Shown piece by piece: positions 36,027-47,059 of a stretch of 64,000 nt of DNA. The position numbers were made by a program, and so were the translations under genes. Source of the stretch: Oligoflexia bacterium (GTDB taxonomy: Bacteria > Bdellovibrionota > Bacteriovoracia > Bacteriovoracales > Bacteriovoracaceae); the NCBI GenBank assembly GCA_015232355.1, contig JADFZW010000020.1, positions 1 through 64,000 of the forward strand, in the 5' to 3' direction. Positions within the stretch are counted from its first letter, which is position 1; each line of letters starts with the position of its first letter. The notes under the pieces are model-generated. The model made no database searches. It saw nothing but the letters and a program-made list of their open reading frames with translations, and was not told the DNA's origin.

Positions 36027-36983
36027 TTAAAATAATAAAATATTTTTCGCTATAGAATCAGGGTCTAATTGATTTAATCTTTGATGATATTTTTGATCAC
36101 CATATAGCTCTTGATACCCTTGAGCACAGAAGTGTTTCATCTTGATTGAATGAAAATCAAAATCTACTCTAAATCTACTCTCCTTCATCAAAAGCAGCGC
36201 TAAATTTTCAGCAACTCCACCTCTTGCAACATGCTCTTCTAAAATCATCAACCTTCCAGACGATTTTAAACTCTCTAAAAAATCAGTACTCAATTCGAAA
36301 ATTGGCATTTCAGATACTGCAAAGAGATCAATCTGTAATTTTTCTTTTTTTATAATGGCATCAGCGATAACATTTAAAACGTTGATGGTAATTGGCCCTA
36401 AAGCAACAACAGTTACTCTTTTTTTATCACTATTCTCATTCTCATTCTCAATATCTATTCTTCTTAAAGCTGAATAAGGTGGCAGTGATATTTCCTTAGG
36501 TTTATTTGCAAAACCTAATCTTAAATATGATGGTCCCTTATATTTCAACATCTCCTCTACAACTAAAGAAACATCCTCATTACAAAATGGAATAAAACAT
36601 CTCATATTTTGTAACGATGATAACATCGCCAAATCTTCCAATGCGTGATGAGTGGCACCCATAATTCCATAACCATATCCACCACCATTGCCGATAATTT
36701 TAACATTCATATTATGTAGACAAACATCCAATCTGATTTGCTCCAATGGACGATATACTACAAAAGGGGCAATGCTATAGCATAGAGGAATAAGTCCCTG
36801 AGAAGCAAGACCAGCGGCCACAGAGATCATATTTTGTTCGGCCACTCCCATATTGATAAAGCGCTCATTCAATTTATCTCTAATTCCCTCTAGGGCCATA
36901 AAACCCAAATCACCAGTTAAAAAAAGTATCTCTTTATTTTCACCAGCAATTCTTTCAATTGTTTCACAAAACTCTTTACGCAT
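36027..36983 (-). CDS. Transketolase-like protein, C-terminal half
   Basis: 318 residues covering the pyrimidine-binding and C-terminal transketolase domains: FINMGVAEQNMISVAAGLA contains the catalytic Glu, then GGYGYGIMGATHHALEDLAML, and a Rossmann-like end (VVALGPITINVLNVI, LMILEEHVARGG). Together with the upstream gene it would make one complete TPP-dependent enzyme moving two-carbon units. Split forms in polysaccharide clusters may act on activated sugars rather than in central metabolism. Two bases separate the two genes. Confidence 0.8.
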   Translation of the reverse strand: MRKEFCETIERIAGENKEILFLTGDLGFMALEGIRDKLNERFINMGVAEQNMISVAAGLASQGLIPLCYSIAPFVVYRPLEQIRLDVCLHNMNVKIIGNGGGYGYGIMGATHHALEDLAMLSSLQNMRCFIPFCNEDVSLVVEEMLKYKGPSYLRLGFANKPKEISLPPYSALRRIDIENENENSDKKRVTVVALGPITINVLNVIADAIIKKEKLQIDLFAVSEMPIFELSTDFLESLKSSGRLMILEEHVARGGVAENLALLLMKESRFRVDFDFHSIKMKHFCAQGYQELYGDQKYHQRLNQLDPDSIAKNILLF

Positions 36984-36985
36984 AT

Positions 36986-37864
<879 letters not shown>

Positions 37865-38051
37865 ATTTTTCACCCTTAATATATTTATATGCACAACTCA
37901 CAGACTCACAGATTCACAGTTAAACTATACTATCCATTAGATTCTTCAATCGTCAACTGCGTATTTGTCGAAATGTAGATATATCTAAATCATTACTAAT
38001 TATTACCGATAAGTACAACAAGCATAAATACAAATATTCAGGAGAATTTGT

Positions 38052-41000
38052 ATGTTAATGAAAATTCTTATTTCTTTTTCTTTTTTCTTTTCTTTTTCCA
38101 TTTTCCTATTTTTATTTACTCCTCCTTTATCCTTTTTTTATTTACAAGCAAGTGATCAGCAAAATAATAATAATAAAACAGAGAGTAATTCAGACAATTA
38201 TACAAACCTAAACCAAAATGATTTAGAATGTAGTAAAACAAAATCTAAAAATAACCCTTTAATTTCATTTTTTAATTCTTCAAAAAAAGAAGAAAAAGAA
38301 GAAACCACAGAAAATTTTGTATTCGCACTAGAAGATTTAATAGCAATTAACCTGGATAAAAATCCAGGCGATTTTGCAACTAATGGTCAAGATAATTTAA
38401 CAGATGTAATTTCACTATATAAAAAGCAAAATAAAATAATTGATGTAGATCGAAAAAAACGTACCTCAAATATAGTAGATACTATAACAAAATATCAATT
38501 TTCTCCTGAATTGTTTTTGCGCGAACTCGTAGCAAATGCCATTGATTCTTATTATCCTCCAGAGGATAATACAAACCAATTAAACAAATCAAATCAATTA
38601 TTAAAAAAAACAATTCCAGATCCTGTTAAAAGTCGAGTAGTAGTCACTACTACTACCAAAGGAAGCAGTAATAATATAAATTGTGATGAGATCTCAATTA
38701 GCGACAATGGAGCAGGAATGTCTTTAGATGACATTCTAACAAGATTATTATCTCCAAATTCCTCCAACAAAAAAACCTCCCCTACAGATACCCAGAAAAA
38801 AACCATAGGTAAATTTGGACAAGGATTTTTTTCAGTTTTAGGAATGTTGGATGCTGGCGACGATAGCAAGGTCACTATCGAAACCAAAAAAGATGGCCAA
38901 AAAGGGTACAAATTACTCTTTACTAAAAACAAGTTAGGAAAGATTGAGATAGTGATTTCAGAGAGTAAACAAACTAACAGTGGCACAAACATAAATGTTA
39001 AATCAAAAAAATTACTTCCAATCATAGAACAAAAAAAGATTGTTAAAGATTATTTTCGTCACAATAGGTCTGCAACTATTGAGCTAAATTCGCCAAATGA
39101 AAAACCAGCAATAATCAATGATCCTTTGAAATTAAAAGATGCAACCACAATATTTCCTGAAACTGTTCTTTCAATTACAAAATCACCAGAAGAAAAATTC
39201 GCTACTAAAGATAAAATAATAGAGGGAAAAACCTCTATCGACGTTAATGGAGTTGTAATCGAAAAAATAGCTTTTAAAAATACAAATATCTATAGTGATT
39301 TAAGTATTAATTTCCCTCCCACAATTGCTCTCACTACTGACAGATTACATATTGATTATTCAGATGAAACAAATATACAATATATTAAAGATCTACTTAA
39401 GAACCTCATTGAAAATGGCAAGTGGAGTGAATTAAATTCACTAGCAGTACTTTTTAAAAATAGTGAGTATTTTGGCCCTGAAATTTTAGAAGATAATGAT
39501 TTCATTGGTAGGTGGGGAGTAAAATTTAATAAAGAATTTAAATGTCTTCCAACATTCAAAGAATTTATAAACGTAAAGAAAATCAACAACCAAGAGTGTG
39601 TTTTAATAGATCCCATATATTCAGATCTTGCATTTTGTAAATATAGTAGCAGTTACAGTGGCAATTCAGAAAAAAAAATTGACGGTATAAATTCCAATCG
39701 AATATTAGATATAAAAATTAATGAAGTCGATGAGACTACAAGTAATGTAAATGATTTTAAACCAATCTTTTTTGCTCAAAAGCAAAATGAGAGTATTTTA
39801 GGAAATCAACTTTTTATACCTAAGGGTTTTCTTGCAAGCTCCCTAGATCAAGAGACTTTGAACTATAATATTTCTTTATTAAATGAAATAATTCAACATA
39901 AAATAGATCCTCGTGGGGCCAAAGAAACATATTTAAAAGTTGTAGCAATTAATGACAAAATAGAAAATAATATAAAAAGCAATAAAAAAAATACGGAGAT
40001 CAAACAAAGCACAACAACTAAAACACTTACAAAATCTTTGGGTGAATGGGATGTAAGAGATAATAAAGAAGTTCAAGAGCTATCAAGTAAAATTTTTTCA
40101 GAAGGGACTTGCGATATCAATCTAATAGAAGTTAGCGATATCAATGATCCGATCATTAACCAATATGATTTATATAATAGACATTATCCTTTATTAATAA
40201 AAACTGCAAATAATAAAATCTATTATAAATATTCCCAAGCAGAATCATTAACCTCAATTGAAATCTCACACGATATATTGTTAAAACAAATAGAGCTGGA
40301 GTTAAAAAGAAATTATTCAGATAAGTATTCTGCAGATAAAATTATTTGTGATATTATAAAATCAAATAATGGTCTACTTCAAAACCAGATTGGAAGAGAT
40401 GAACAATTTACATCTTACTTAAATAATGAACTAATCAAAGATGATGATCTGAAATTAATTAAATCCGATTTTATTTATTACCTACGTAATTTTTGGATTT
40501 ATAAAGCTGAATCTGCTGGCATGATACCTCATGACGAAGATTATGAGAAAATAAAAAATGAGATCTACAAGAGTTTAATGGCCAAGGCAATTATTGATAC
40601 GAAAAAATGTCTCAAGGATGTTTTGGGTACTGGTGGTAGTGATTTAATGAATATTAAATTGCTACAAACAGTAATGATTAATGGTCCTGATCTTAATTTT
40701 TGTAATCCAAAAGAAAAGATTATTTCTAAATCTAATGAAATAAAAAAATTAATTGATGAATTCAAACCACCTGCTCGAGTGCTAGAGGATATTTTACCTT
40801 TATTAATAAAAAATCAAAAAAACCTAGAGAATATAACAGACTTTTCTAAAAAACTTAATTCCTTACAATTAAAAAATCTTTGGAAGTATTTTGGCGAAAA
40901 AGTTCCATTTACCGATCACACCTTATTCATGAAAACACTTTATTATGGAGAATTTTTAGAGGGAAGTGATAAACAAAAACACACCATAGAACTACTTGAA

Positions 41001-43592
41001 GTATTAGGGAAATTAGATATGGATGAAGATAACTATAATAGTGATCATATGAATTATTATTTTATGGAGGAGTTAGTTGAAAATTGGCATAATCACCACT
41101 TATATGAAAAAGCTGATATAAAAAAATATATGAATCAATATTTTCAATTAATGAAGTTTTCACTTAAAACAAAGTATAAACTTTCTAGTGCGGATTTGAA
41201 TAATATATATAATACTTTTAAAAATAATTTAAGTATCACAGAAAATTTTAGTTTTAACATTGTTAATTGTGACTTTCAGACTATCTCTTGCACTGAAAGC
41301 GATAAAAAAAAGTTAAAGTCAGATTGTTGGGATAAATTAACTGCCTGTGGAGCAATCAATGAGACTAATTTTGCTTTATTTCATGAATTAATATTTAAAA
41401 AACCGGCGGTTCAATTTTATAATTTTGATTTAGAAAAGAAAGAAAAAAAAGAAAAGAACAAAATATTAGATAAATTACCATTACCTTTAGACTTATCCAA
41501 AGAGTGGACTGACATCACAAGTGATAAAGATGTAAAAAGAATAATGGGAAAAAATACAAATAAAGTTAATACTCAATATGAACAAGCAATGTCTCAGAAT
41601 TTAAATCAAATGACTTGGGTTGGTGAATTAATTAAAAATGCAAAACAGGCCGGTTCCAATAAAGTTAATATTAGTATCCATAAAAATGATGATGGAACCA
41701 TCTCTTATGAAATTAATGATAACGGTATCGGCATGAATGGAGATGAGCTGAAAAACATTTTTATACCTGGATATTCAGGCAAAAGAATTACTAACAGTGA
41801 TAAAAATTTTGGCCAAGGATTTTTTTCAGTCTTTAATCCCACAGATAAAATCGAGAGTGTTTTAATCGAATCATGCACTAAAGGAGGAGCTAAAAGCAAA
41901 CTAGGAATTCGAAGACCACTTAAATCAACAACCTCGCAAATAGTTTTAGAAAAAACTGAAATATTAACTGCTAATGATCAAAAACATTGCAACGAAAATA
42001 ATAAAGGAACAAAAATAATTTTAAAAAGTAGCAAACAAGCAGAGACTATAGATCCGGCCATACTACTCTTTAGATTGATGTCCACTCCTAGCTCAGGTAT
42101 AAAACTTGAATTTAATCAAACTCCAATAGAAGAGGTAACACAAGAATTTAATTTAAGTGAAAACAAAACAATGTTATCCAGTCACAAAATAGATGCAAAA
42201 ATTGGAGAAACATTTCATAACAAAAACAATAAAGATACAATTGATTTAATCGAAATTTATGTTCAAAATGGATTAGAAGGTCAATTGCTCTATAATGGAG
42301 ATGGCGTAGGATCTCAGTTACTTGGATGTTATGACTTATTACCCCTAGAAATAGTAGAAAGTTTTAAAAACGAAAAAAAATCTCTCATCATAAACATAAA
42401 AGGCACTTTAGCACAAACATCTGGACGAAATGGATTTATTAATGAAAAAGAGATAAGGCCATATGTTCAGTTGGCGTGTTTAAAAGCTGTTTTACATAAA
42501 GGAATTAATTTATCCTTTAACACTGAGAGCACTGATCTAAAATCATCAACAATCCCAAGCTCCTATTTTAAACGTTTTACAAAAGTAGGTAATATGCCTT
42601 ATGACTTTTTTTATGAATTTAGATTTGAAGATATTAACAACAAATTTGAAGGAAATGAAAAAGATAGTCTCAAACTTCTAGAACTATTAAATAGCGATCC
42701 ATCCAAAAGAATCTCCCATGTTCTCCCCACTCTTCATGATCTATCCTCAGTAGTTGAAAGCGCAAAAAACATTAATGCCAATAAAGATGGTCTGACATGG
42801 GTAAAACCATTACTTCATTTACAAGCATATTCCATTAACAAAAAAATGCTTAGTCTTGCAAATATAAAGACCAAAATACAAAATATTTTATTAAAACACA
42901 AAATATTGGATAAAAGGACAAATGATTTTTTTGATAATTACAACTCTCGCGATTTAGAAAATGCTCTCAAAAAAATTAGTGATCTAAAAAAGAAAGGATA
43001 CCCCGAATTGATCTGTGAAAAATTTATTTCAACAATTAAAGATCATCTTAAGCAGAAGACAATAACTAAGAAGGAAAATGGTGGTCAACAAATTGAGATT
43101 TCATTTACTGCAAATAATTTTGACAATCAAAAGAGTAATTTTAAAGGACGTTTAGATTTGCAAGATATTAACACAAAAAATACAATAATTAAGTTGGATA
43201 AAATATTCTCACTCTTTGATAAATTTATGCCCCTTAATGCTAACTTCAACCAGAAGAATATAACTCCCACTCATAGTTTTATTTTCACCACTGATTCGAT
43301 AAATGCAAGTGCAAATCCAGTGCAAGGCCATATTAAATTTAGCATTAACAGTGATAAATTTGTCGAGTTACGAGATCTACTTAACACTTCAATTCCGACC
43401 TCTTTGAATTACGAAAAAGTTTATCCTGTAATTATCTCAATAATTGATACCTACACTCATGAATATACTCACATCCTTCAAGGGCCAGGGAAAAATGGAC
43501 ATGATAAAGAATTTTTTGAAATACAATTAAAATTAAAACAATCCTTTGATACTTTCGATCATAAGCAAATTGAAGCAATTTTAAAATTATAG
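38052..43592 (+). CDS. Exported protein with two GHKL (Hsp90/MutL-type) ATPase domains and a zincin motif
   Basis: 1846 residues; AGGAG seven bases before the ATG. A long hydrophobic signal peptide ends near LQA-S (about residue 36). GHKL domain 1: RELVANAIDSY (E158, N162), SDNGAGM (D218), GKFGQGFFSV (G253-G258). GHKL domain 2: GELIKNAKQAG (E1192, N1196), NDNGIGM (D1223), then FGQGFFSVF. Both keep the N, G1 and G2 boxes of ATP-binding Hsp90/MutL-type folds. The C-terminus has HEYTH (H1803, E1804, H1807) and, ten residues later, GHDKEF (H1817), the zinc-binding layout of SprT/WLM-type metalloproteases. The middle 700 residues are unrecognised. ATPase folds of this kind are cytosolic, so export is striking. 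The gene converges on the CheB-CheR gene with a 6-base overlap. Confidence 0.8.
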   Translation: MLMKILISFSFFFSFSIFLFLFTPPLSFFYLQASDQQNNNNKTESNSDNYTNLNQNDLECSKTKSKNNPLISFFNSSKKEEKEETTENFVFALEDLIAINLDKNPGDFATNGQDNLTDVISLYKKQNKIIDVDRKKRTSNIVDTITKYQFSPELFLRELVANAIDSYYPPEDNTNQLNKSNQLLKKTIPDPVKSRVVVTTTTKGSSNNINCDEISISDNGAGMSLDDILTRLLSPNSSNKKTSPTDTQKKTIGKFGQGFFSVLGMLDAGDDSKVTIETKKDGQKGYKLLFTKNKLGKIEIVISESKQTNSGTNINVKSKKLLPIIEQKKIVKDYFRHNRSATIELNSPNEKPAIINDPLKLKDATTIFPETVLSITKSPEEKFATKDKIIEGKTSIDVNGVVIEKIAFKNTNIYSDLSINFPPTIALTTDRLHIDYSDETNIQYIKDLLKNLIENGKWSELNSLAVLFKNSEYFGPEILEDNDFIGRWGVKFNKEFKCLPTFKEFINVKKINNQECVLIDPIYSDLAFCKYSSSYSGNSEKKIDGINSNRILDIKINEVDETTSNVNDFKPIFFAQKQNESILGNQLFIPKGFLASSLDQETLNYNISLLNEIIQHKIDPRGAKETYLKVVAINDKIENNIKSNKKNTEIKQSTTTKTLTKSLGEWDVRDNKEVQELSSKIFSEGTCDINLIEVSDINDPIINQYDLYNRHYPLLIKTANNKIYYKYSQAESLTSIEISHDILLKQIELELKRNYSDKYSADKIICDIIKSNNGLLQNQIGRDEQFTSYLNNELIKDDDLKLIKSDFIYYLRNFWIYKAESAGMIPHDEDYEKIKNEIYKSLMAKAIIDTKKCLKDVLGTGGSDLMNIKLLQTVMINGPDLNFCNPKEKIISKSNEIKKLIDEFKPPARVLEDILPLLIKNQKNLENITDFSKKLNSLQLKNLWKYFGEKVPFTDHTLFMKTLYYGEFLEGSDKQKHTIELLEVLGKLDMDEDNYNSDHMNYYFMEELVENWHNHHLYEKADIKKYMNQYFQLMKFSLKTKYKLSSADLNNIYNTFKNNLSITENFSFNIVNCDFQTISCTESDKKKLKSDCWDKLTACGAINETNFALFHELIFKKPAVQFYNFDLEKKEKKEKNKILDKLPLPLDLSKEWTDITSDKDVKRIMGKNTNKVNTQYEQAMSQNLNQMTWVGELIKNAKQAGSNKVNISIHKNDDGTISYEINDNGIGMNGDELKNIFIPGYSGKRITNSDKNFGQGFFSVFNPTDKIESVLIESCTKGGAKSKLGIRRPLKSTTSQIVLEKTEILTANDQKHCNENNKGTKIILKSSKQAETIDPAILLFRLMSTPSSGIKLEFNQTPIEEVTQEFNLSENKTMLSSHKIDAKIGETFHNKNNKDTIDLIEIYVQNGLEGQLLYNGDGVGSQLLGCYDLLPLEIVESFKNEKKSLIINIKGTLAQTSGRNGFINEKEIRPYVQLACLKAVLHKGINLSFNTESTDLKSSTIPSSYFKRFTKVGNMPYDFFYEFRFEDINNKFEGNEKDSLKLLELLNSDPSKRISHVLPTLHDLSSVVESAKNINANKDGLTWVKPLLHLQAYSINKKMLSLANIKTKIQNILLKHKILDKRTNDFFDNYNSRDLENALKKISDLKKKGYPELICEKFISTIKDHLKQKTITKKENGGQQIEISFTANNFDNQKSNFKGRLDLQDINTKNTIIKLDKIFSLFDKFMPLNANFNQKNITPTHSFIFTTDSINASANPVQGHIKFSINSDKFVELRDLLNTSIPTSLNYEKVYPVIISIIDTYTHEYTHILQGPGKNGHDKEFFEIQLKLKQSFDTFDHKQIEAILKL

Positions 43593-43606
43593 ATTAATAA
43601 TTTTAA
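43581..43606. terminator. Candidate bidirectional terminator within overlapping gene ends
   Basis: TTAAAATTAT, loop AGATTA, ATAATTTTAA: a perfect 10-bp inverted repeat that contains the stop codon of the GHKL gene and the 3' end of the CheB-CheR gene. It is AT-only, but its placement between convergent genes suits termination in both directions. Confidence 0.4.
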
Positions 43607-46600
43607 GACTATAACAAACGACAGACCATATTCCTGTATCTATACCATTTTCTCTAGTTAGAACTGATTTTATCTTTACTGGAATTATGTCTCCACTTTT
43701 AGATATGAACTCTTTTTGATACATCGAAGATTTACCTTTTATAATAATCTCATTTTTAATATTTTCATCTTGCTCTGGCCACTTTGTTGGAGTTATCTCT
43801 TTATAGGATTTTCCGATTAATTCCTCATAAGAGTATCCTAGTATTTTTAAAATATTTTTATTTAAATTTACAAATTTTCCGGACATATCAACTTCCATAA
43901 TTCCATTTTCACTCATTTCAGATAAAAGGTGATACTTATTTTCAACCTCTTTTAATGCAAAAGCAGTACGTTTCATTTCAGCAATTTCTACAAAAGTTAT
44001 CACTGCCCCCTCTATTACATTGTTTTGAGTTCGATAGGGTCTAATGTGCAAAAGATACCATACACCTGCCTTATTCTGAACCTCTACTTCTTTAAAAATC
44101 AAAGTATCTAATACCGATTTAATATCTTCTATAAGATGATCATAGTTTACCAAATTAGATACAATGTGGCCCACAGGTCGACCTACATCTGATGGTATCA
44201 GATTAATCACTTGAGTAACAGATGGTGTGAACCTTTGAATGTATAGTTGATGATCAACAAAAATTGTACCTATTCCAGTTCCTGCTAAAAGATTATTCAT
44301 ATCATTATTTGATCGTAACAGCTCTGCCACTTTAGATTGTAATTCAGCATTCACTGTAGACAATTCCTCATTCATCGATTGCAGCTCTTCCTTGGATGTC
44401 TCTAACTCCTCATTAGTTGATTGCATCTCTTCATTTACAGATTGCATCTCTTCATTAAATGATTTTAATTCTTCATTAGAGTTTGCTAGCTGTTCATTAG
44501 TGGCCAACAAATACTCTTCCCTATCAAGAAATTCTTTGTTTTGCATTTCTACATATGTGCAAGGGACTTCTGATGGTTTAGTTTCCTCTGTTTTTTCCTT
44601 GCTAACTTGATTGCTACTTTCTTTTGTTAATAGTAAATTTGTTGGTAACGTTGTTGGTAAAGTTGTTGGTAATAATAATGTAGATTCTTCTAAAATAACT
44701 ACAAAAAGTTTTGATTCAAAAGCAGCGTCTTCTGTATCTACATCTGTATCAACACTCAAGGGTAATACTGTTAAATTAACCATTATATAATTACCATTGA
44801 TTTTTACTCTTAATCCTGAATAATTAATCGAGGTGTTAGACATCCTTGACTTATAAAGAGCAACTGTTAGATCACGCTGTAATCCTTCACGGGCCATCTT
44901 TAATATATTAATAGATGCTTCTCCTTGAACTGGTTCCAAATAATTTCCACTACGTCCATGAATATAGAGAATATCTCCATGTGTATCGATAAGAATTCCC
45001 ACTGTAGAATGGTGTTGTAACAAAGTTCTTTCAGTTAATTGTCGTGATCTATTACTTAAATAGTTCTCATTTTCAACAAAAGACTTTTCAATTTTATATT
45101 TTCTATCATTTAAAAGATTAGTATTTCTAAAAAAGTTAAGTTTACCGAAGATAAAAGAATTGTGTTGGCCATGAACATCATCTTTACGTCGATATAGTTT
45201 TGATTTTCGATCAACTACTGTAAAAAGATTTGTAAACTCACTTACAGTTTCAGATGTTCCTAAAAAAAGTATACCTCCTGGATTTAAAGCATAATGAAAC
45301 ATAGGAATAATTTTTTTTTGTAATTCATGTCCCATATATATTAGTAGATTTCGACAACTAATTATATCAATTTTAGAAAATGGTGGATCCTTAACTACAT
45401 CCTGTTCAGAAAAAACTAACATACTTCTAATGTTTTTATGAATTCGATAAAAAGTATCATTGCTAGTTGAATTAACTGTTGAATTAGAATTAGAAGTAGA
45501 ATTTTCATCTTTTATAAAAAAGCGAGTTATCCTTTCAGCAGAAACATCTGCTATAATATTTGAAGGATAGGTACCACTTCGAGCATTTTCAATTGCCTTA
45601 CTATCTATATCTGTAGCAAAAATTTGTATATTAAAACTCTTTTTTAATTTCTCCATCTGCTCTTGCAATAAGATAGCAATGGAATATGCCTCCTCACCTG
45701 TAGAGCAACCAGCAACCCACACTCTTACTGCTGCATTATTAGCTTTGCTGGCAAAAATGGTGGGAATAATATTATTTTCAAGTATATCAAAGACATCCTT
45801 ATCACGAAAAAAATTTGTAACTCCTATTAATAAATCTCTAAACAACATCTCAATTTCAGCAGGTTTTTCTTGCAAATAATTTACATACTCATCAATTGAC
45901 TCAATATGGTTTAAGCACATTCTACGCTCTATTCGTCTAAAAATAGTATTTCTTTTATAGAGAGAAAAATCATGATGAGTTTGAGCATAGATGAGAATAA
46001 ATATTTTCTTTAATGCATGTTCAGTATTAGCAGTAGCTGGGAAAGCTAACGGTGAACTTTTACCAAAAATTTGTGATATATAGGTGATAAGCTGTGGTGG
46101 CATTTCATGAGCAGGTAAAACGTAGTCAACTAAACCAGTAGCAATCGCACTTCTAGGCATACCATCATAATCTGCGTATGCTGGATCTTGAACTATAACA
46201 AGTCCCCCTTCACCTTTAATAGCTCTTATACCTAAAGTTCCATCATTACCGGTTCCCGAAAGGATAATACAAATTGCTCTTTCTCGCTCTTCTAATGCTA
46301 GGGAACGAAAGAAAAAATCAATCGGCATCCGATGTCCACGTGGAAGAATTGGGTCTAAAAGTTTAAGAGTATTTTTTGATAACAAAAGATCTCTATTGGG
46401 AGGAAGAATGTATGCGCAATTTTCTTCTATCGCCATACCATCTTCAATCTCAAAGACTTGCATTTTTGTATAACGTTTAATGAGATCAGAGAGAATGCTT
46501 TTATGATCCGGATCCAAGTGTTGAACAAAGATAAATGCCATATTAATTTCTGTTGAAGGCATTCCAGAAAAAAACTGTTCAATTGCTGCTAATCCACCAG

Positions 46601-46739
46601 CGGAGGCGCCAATTCCAACAATAGGAAATCCATTTTTTTTCACTATCTTTCCTGGATTTGAATTTGTATCTGCTTTTTCATTTTCATTTTCATTTTCATT
46701 TTCATTTTCATTTTCATTTTCATTTTTTATATTATTCAT
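43587..46739 (-). CDS. CheB-CheR fusion with coiled coil and PAS domains
   Basis: 1050 residues. A polar NE-repeat leader (about 6-21) is followed by a CheB methylesterase domain: GIGASAGG (S46 nucleophile), FVQHLDPDH (H74), SGTGNDGTLG. Next comes a CheR methyltransferase: FRRIERRM, TNFFRD, VWVAGCSTGEEAYSIAI, ISCRNLLIYM. A long coiled coil built of NEExxS-type heptads (NEELKSFNEEMQSVNEEM) leads to a PAS-like domain (NNLLAGTGIGTIFVDHQL to IRPYRTQNNVIEGAVITF) and a second PAS. There is no kinase domain. Such fusions modify receptor glutamates or act in signalling outside classic chemotaxis. It is divergent from a histidine kinase that carries the same coiled-coil/PAS tail. Confidence 0.9.
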   Translation of the reverse strand: MNNIKNENENENENENENENEKADTNSNPGKIVKKNGFPIVGIGASAGGLAAIEQFFSGMPSTEINMAFIFVQHLDPDHKSILSDLIKRYTKMQVFEIEDGMAIEENCAYILPPNRDLLLSKNTLKLLDPILPRGHRMPIDFFFRSLALEERERAICIILSGTGNDGTLGIRAIKGEGGLVIVQDPAYADYDGMPRSAIATGLVDYVLPAHEMPPQLITYISQIFGKSSPLAFPATANTEHALKKIFILIYAQTHHDFSLYKRNTIFRRIERRMCLNHIESIDEYVNYLQEKPAEIEMLFRDLLIGVTNFFRDKDVFDILENNIIPTIFASKANNAAVRVWVAGCSTGEEAYSIAILLQEQMEKLKKSFNIQIFATDIDSKAIENARSGTYPSNIIADVSAERITRFFIKDENSTSNSNSTVNSTSNDTFYRIHKNIRSMLVFSEQDVVKDPPFSKIDIISCRNLLIYMGHELQKKIIPMFHYALNPGGILFLGTSETVSEFTNLFTVVDRKSKLYRRKDDVHGQHNSFIFGKLNFFRNTNLLNDRKYKIEKSFVENENYLSNRSRQLTERTLLQHHSTVGILIDTHGDILYIHGRSGNYLEPVQGEASINILKMAREGLQRDLTVALYKSRMSNTSINYSGLRVKINGNYIMVNLTVLPLSVDTDVDTEDAAFESKLFVVILEESTLLLPTTLPTTLPTNLLLTKESSNQVSKEKTEETKPSEVPCTYVEMQNKEFLDREEYLLATNEQLANSNEELKSFNEEMQSVNEEMQSTNEELETSKEELQSMNEELSTVNAELQSKVAELLRSNNDMNNLLAGTGIGTIFVDHQLYIQRFTPSVTQVINLIPSDVGRPVGHIVSNLVNYDHLIEDIKSVLDTLIFKEVEVQNKAGVWYLLHIRPYRTQNNVIEGAVITFVEIAEMKRTAFALKEVENKYHLLSEMSENGIMEVDMSGKFVNLNKNILKILGYSYEELIGKSYKEITPTKWPEQDENIKNEIIIKGKSSMYQKEFISKSGDIIPVKIKSVLTRENGIDTGIWSVVCYSLKIINL
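46675..46727 (-). repeat. Hexanucleotide repeat at the start of the CheB-CheR gene
   Basis: About nine near-perfect CATTTT units on the plus strand encode the (NE)n leader of the CheB-CheR protein. Being a multiple of three, unit changes alter length but not frame. Confidence 0.8.
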
Positions 46740-47059
46740 ATTATCTCGAATGTAACAGTATTAATCTCAATATCCTATAAAAATATTCAAAACTAAATAT
46801 TAAATTTGTTTTACTAAACCTATCATAAACTTATCATAAACCTAAGATGAATTTTTGTTCATAAAGTATCTTATTTCAAAATTGCTAGTATTAAAATTGA
46901 ATAATTAAGATTACTTTATACTCCATCGGGGTAAATAATTATCTAACACATATGCAATATATTTTTCCAAACAGATACACTGGTTAAGATTGATAATAGA
47001 ACTGATAATAGAACTGATAATAAATACGATCAATAATATGAGTATGAGGGAGAATTATT
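46740..47059. other. Divergent promoter region between CheB-CheR and histidine kinase genes
   Basis: 320 AT-rich bases. The only structure I see is a 12-bp tandem repeat TGATAATAGAAC (2.7 copies, about 46991-47024) about 40 bases before the kinase start. No small gene is supportable. Confidence 0.5.

Noticed and set aside
38594..39025. 143-codon minus-strand frame in the GHKL gene
   Set aside because: Shadow of the real gene: the sense strand encodes conserved ATPase boxes here.
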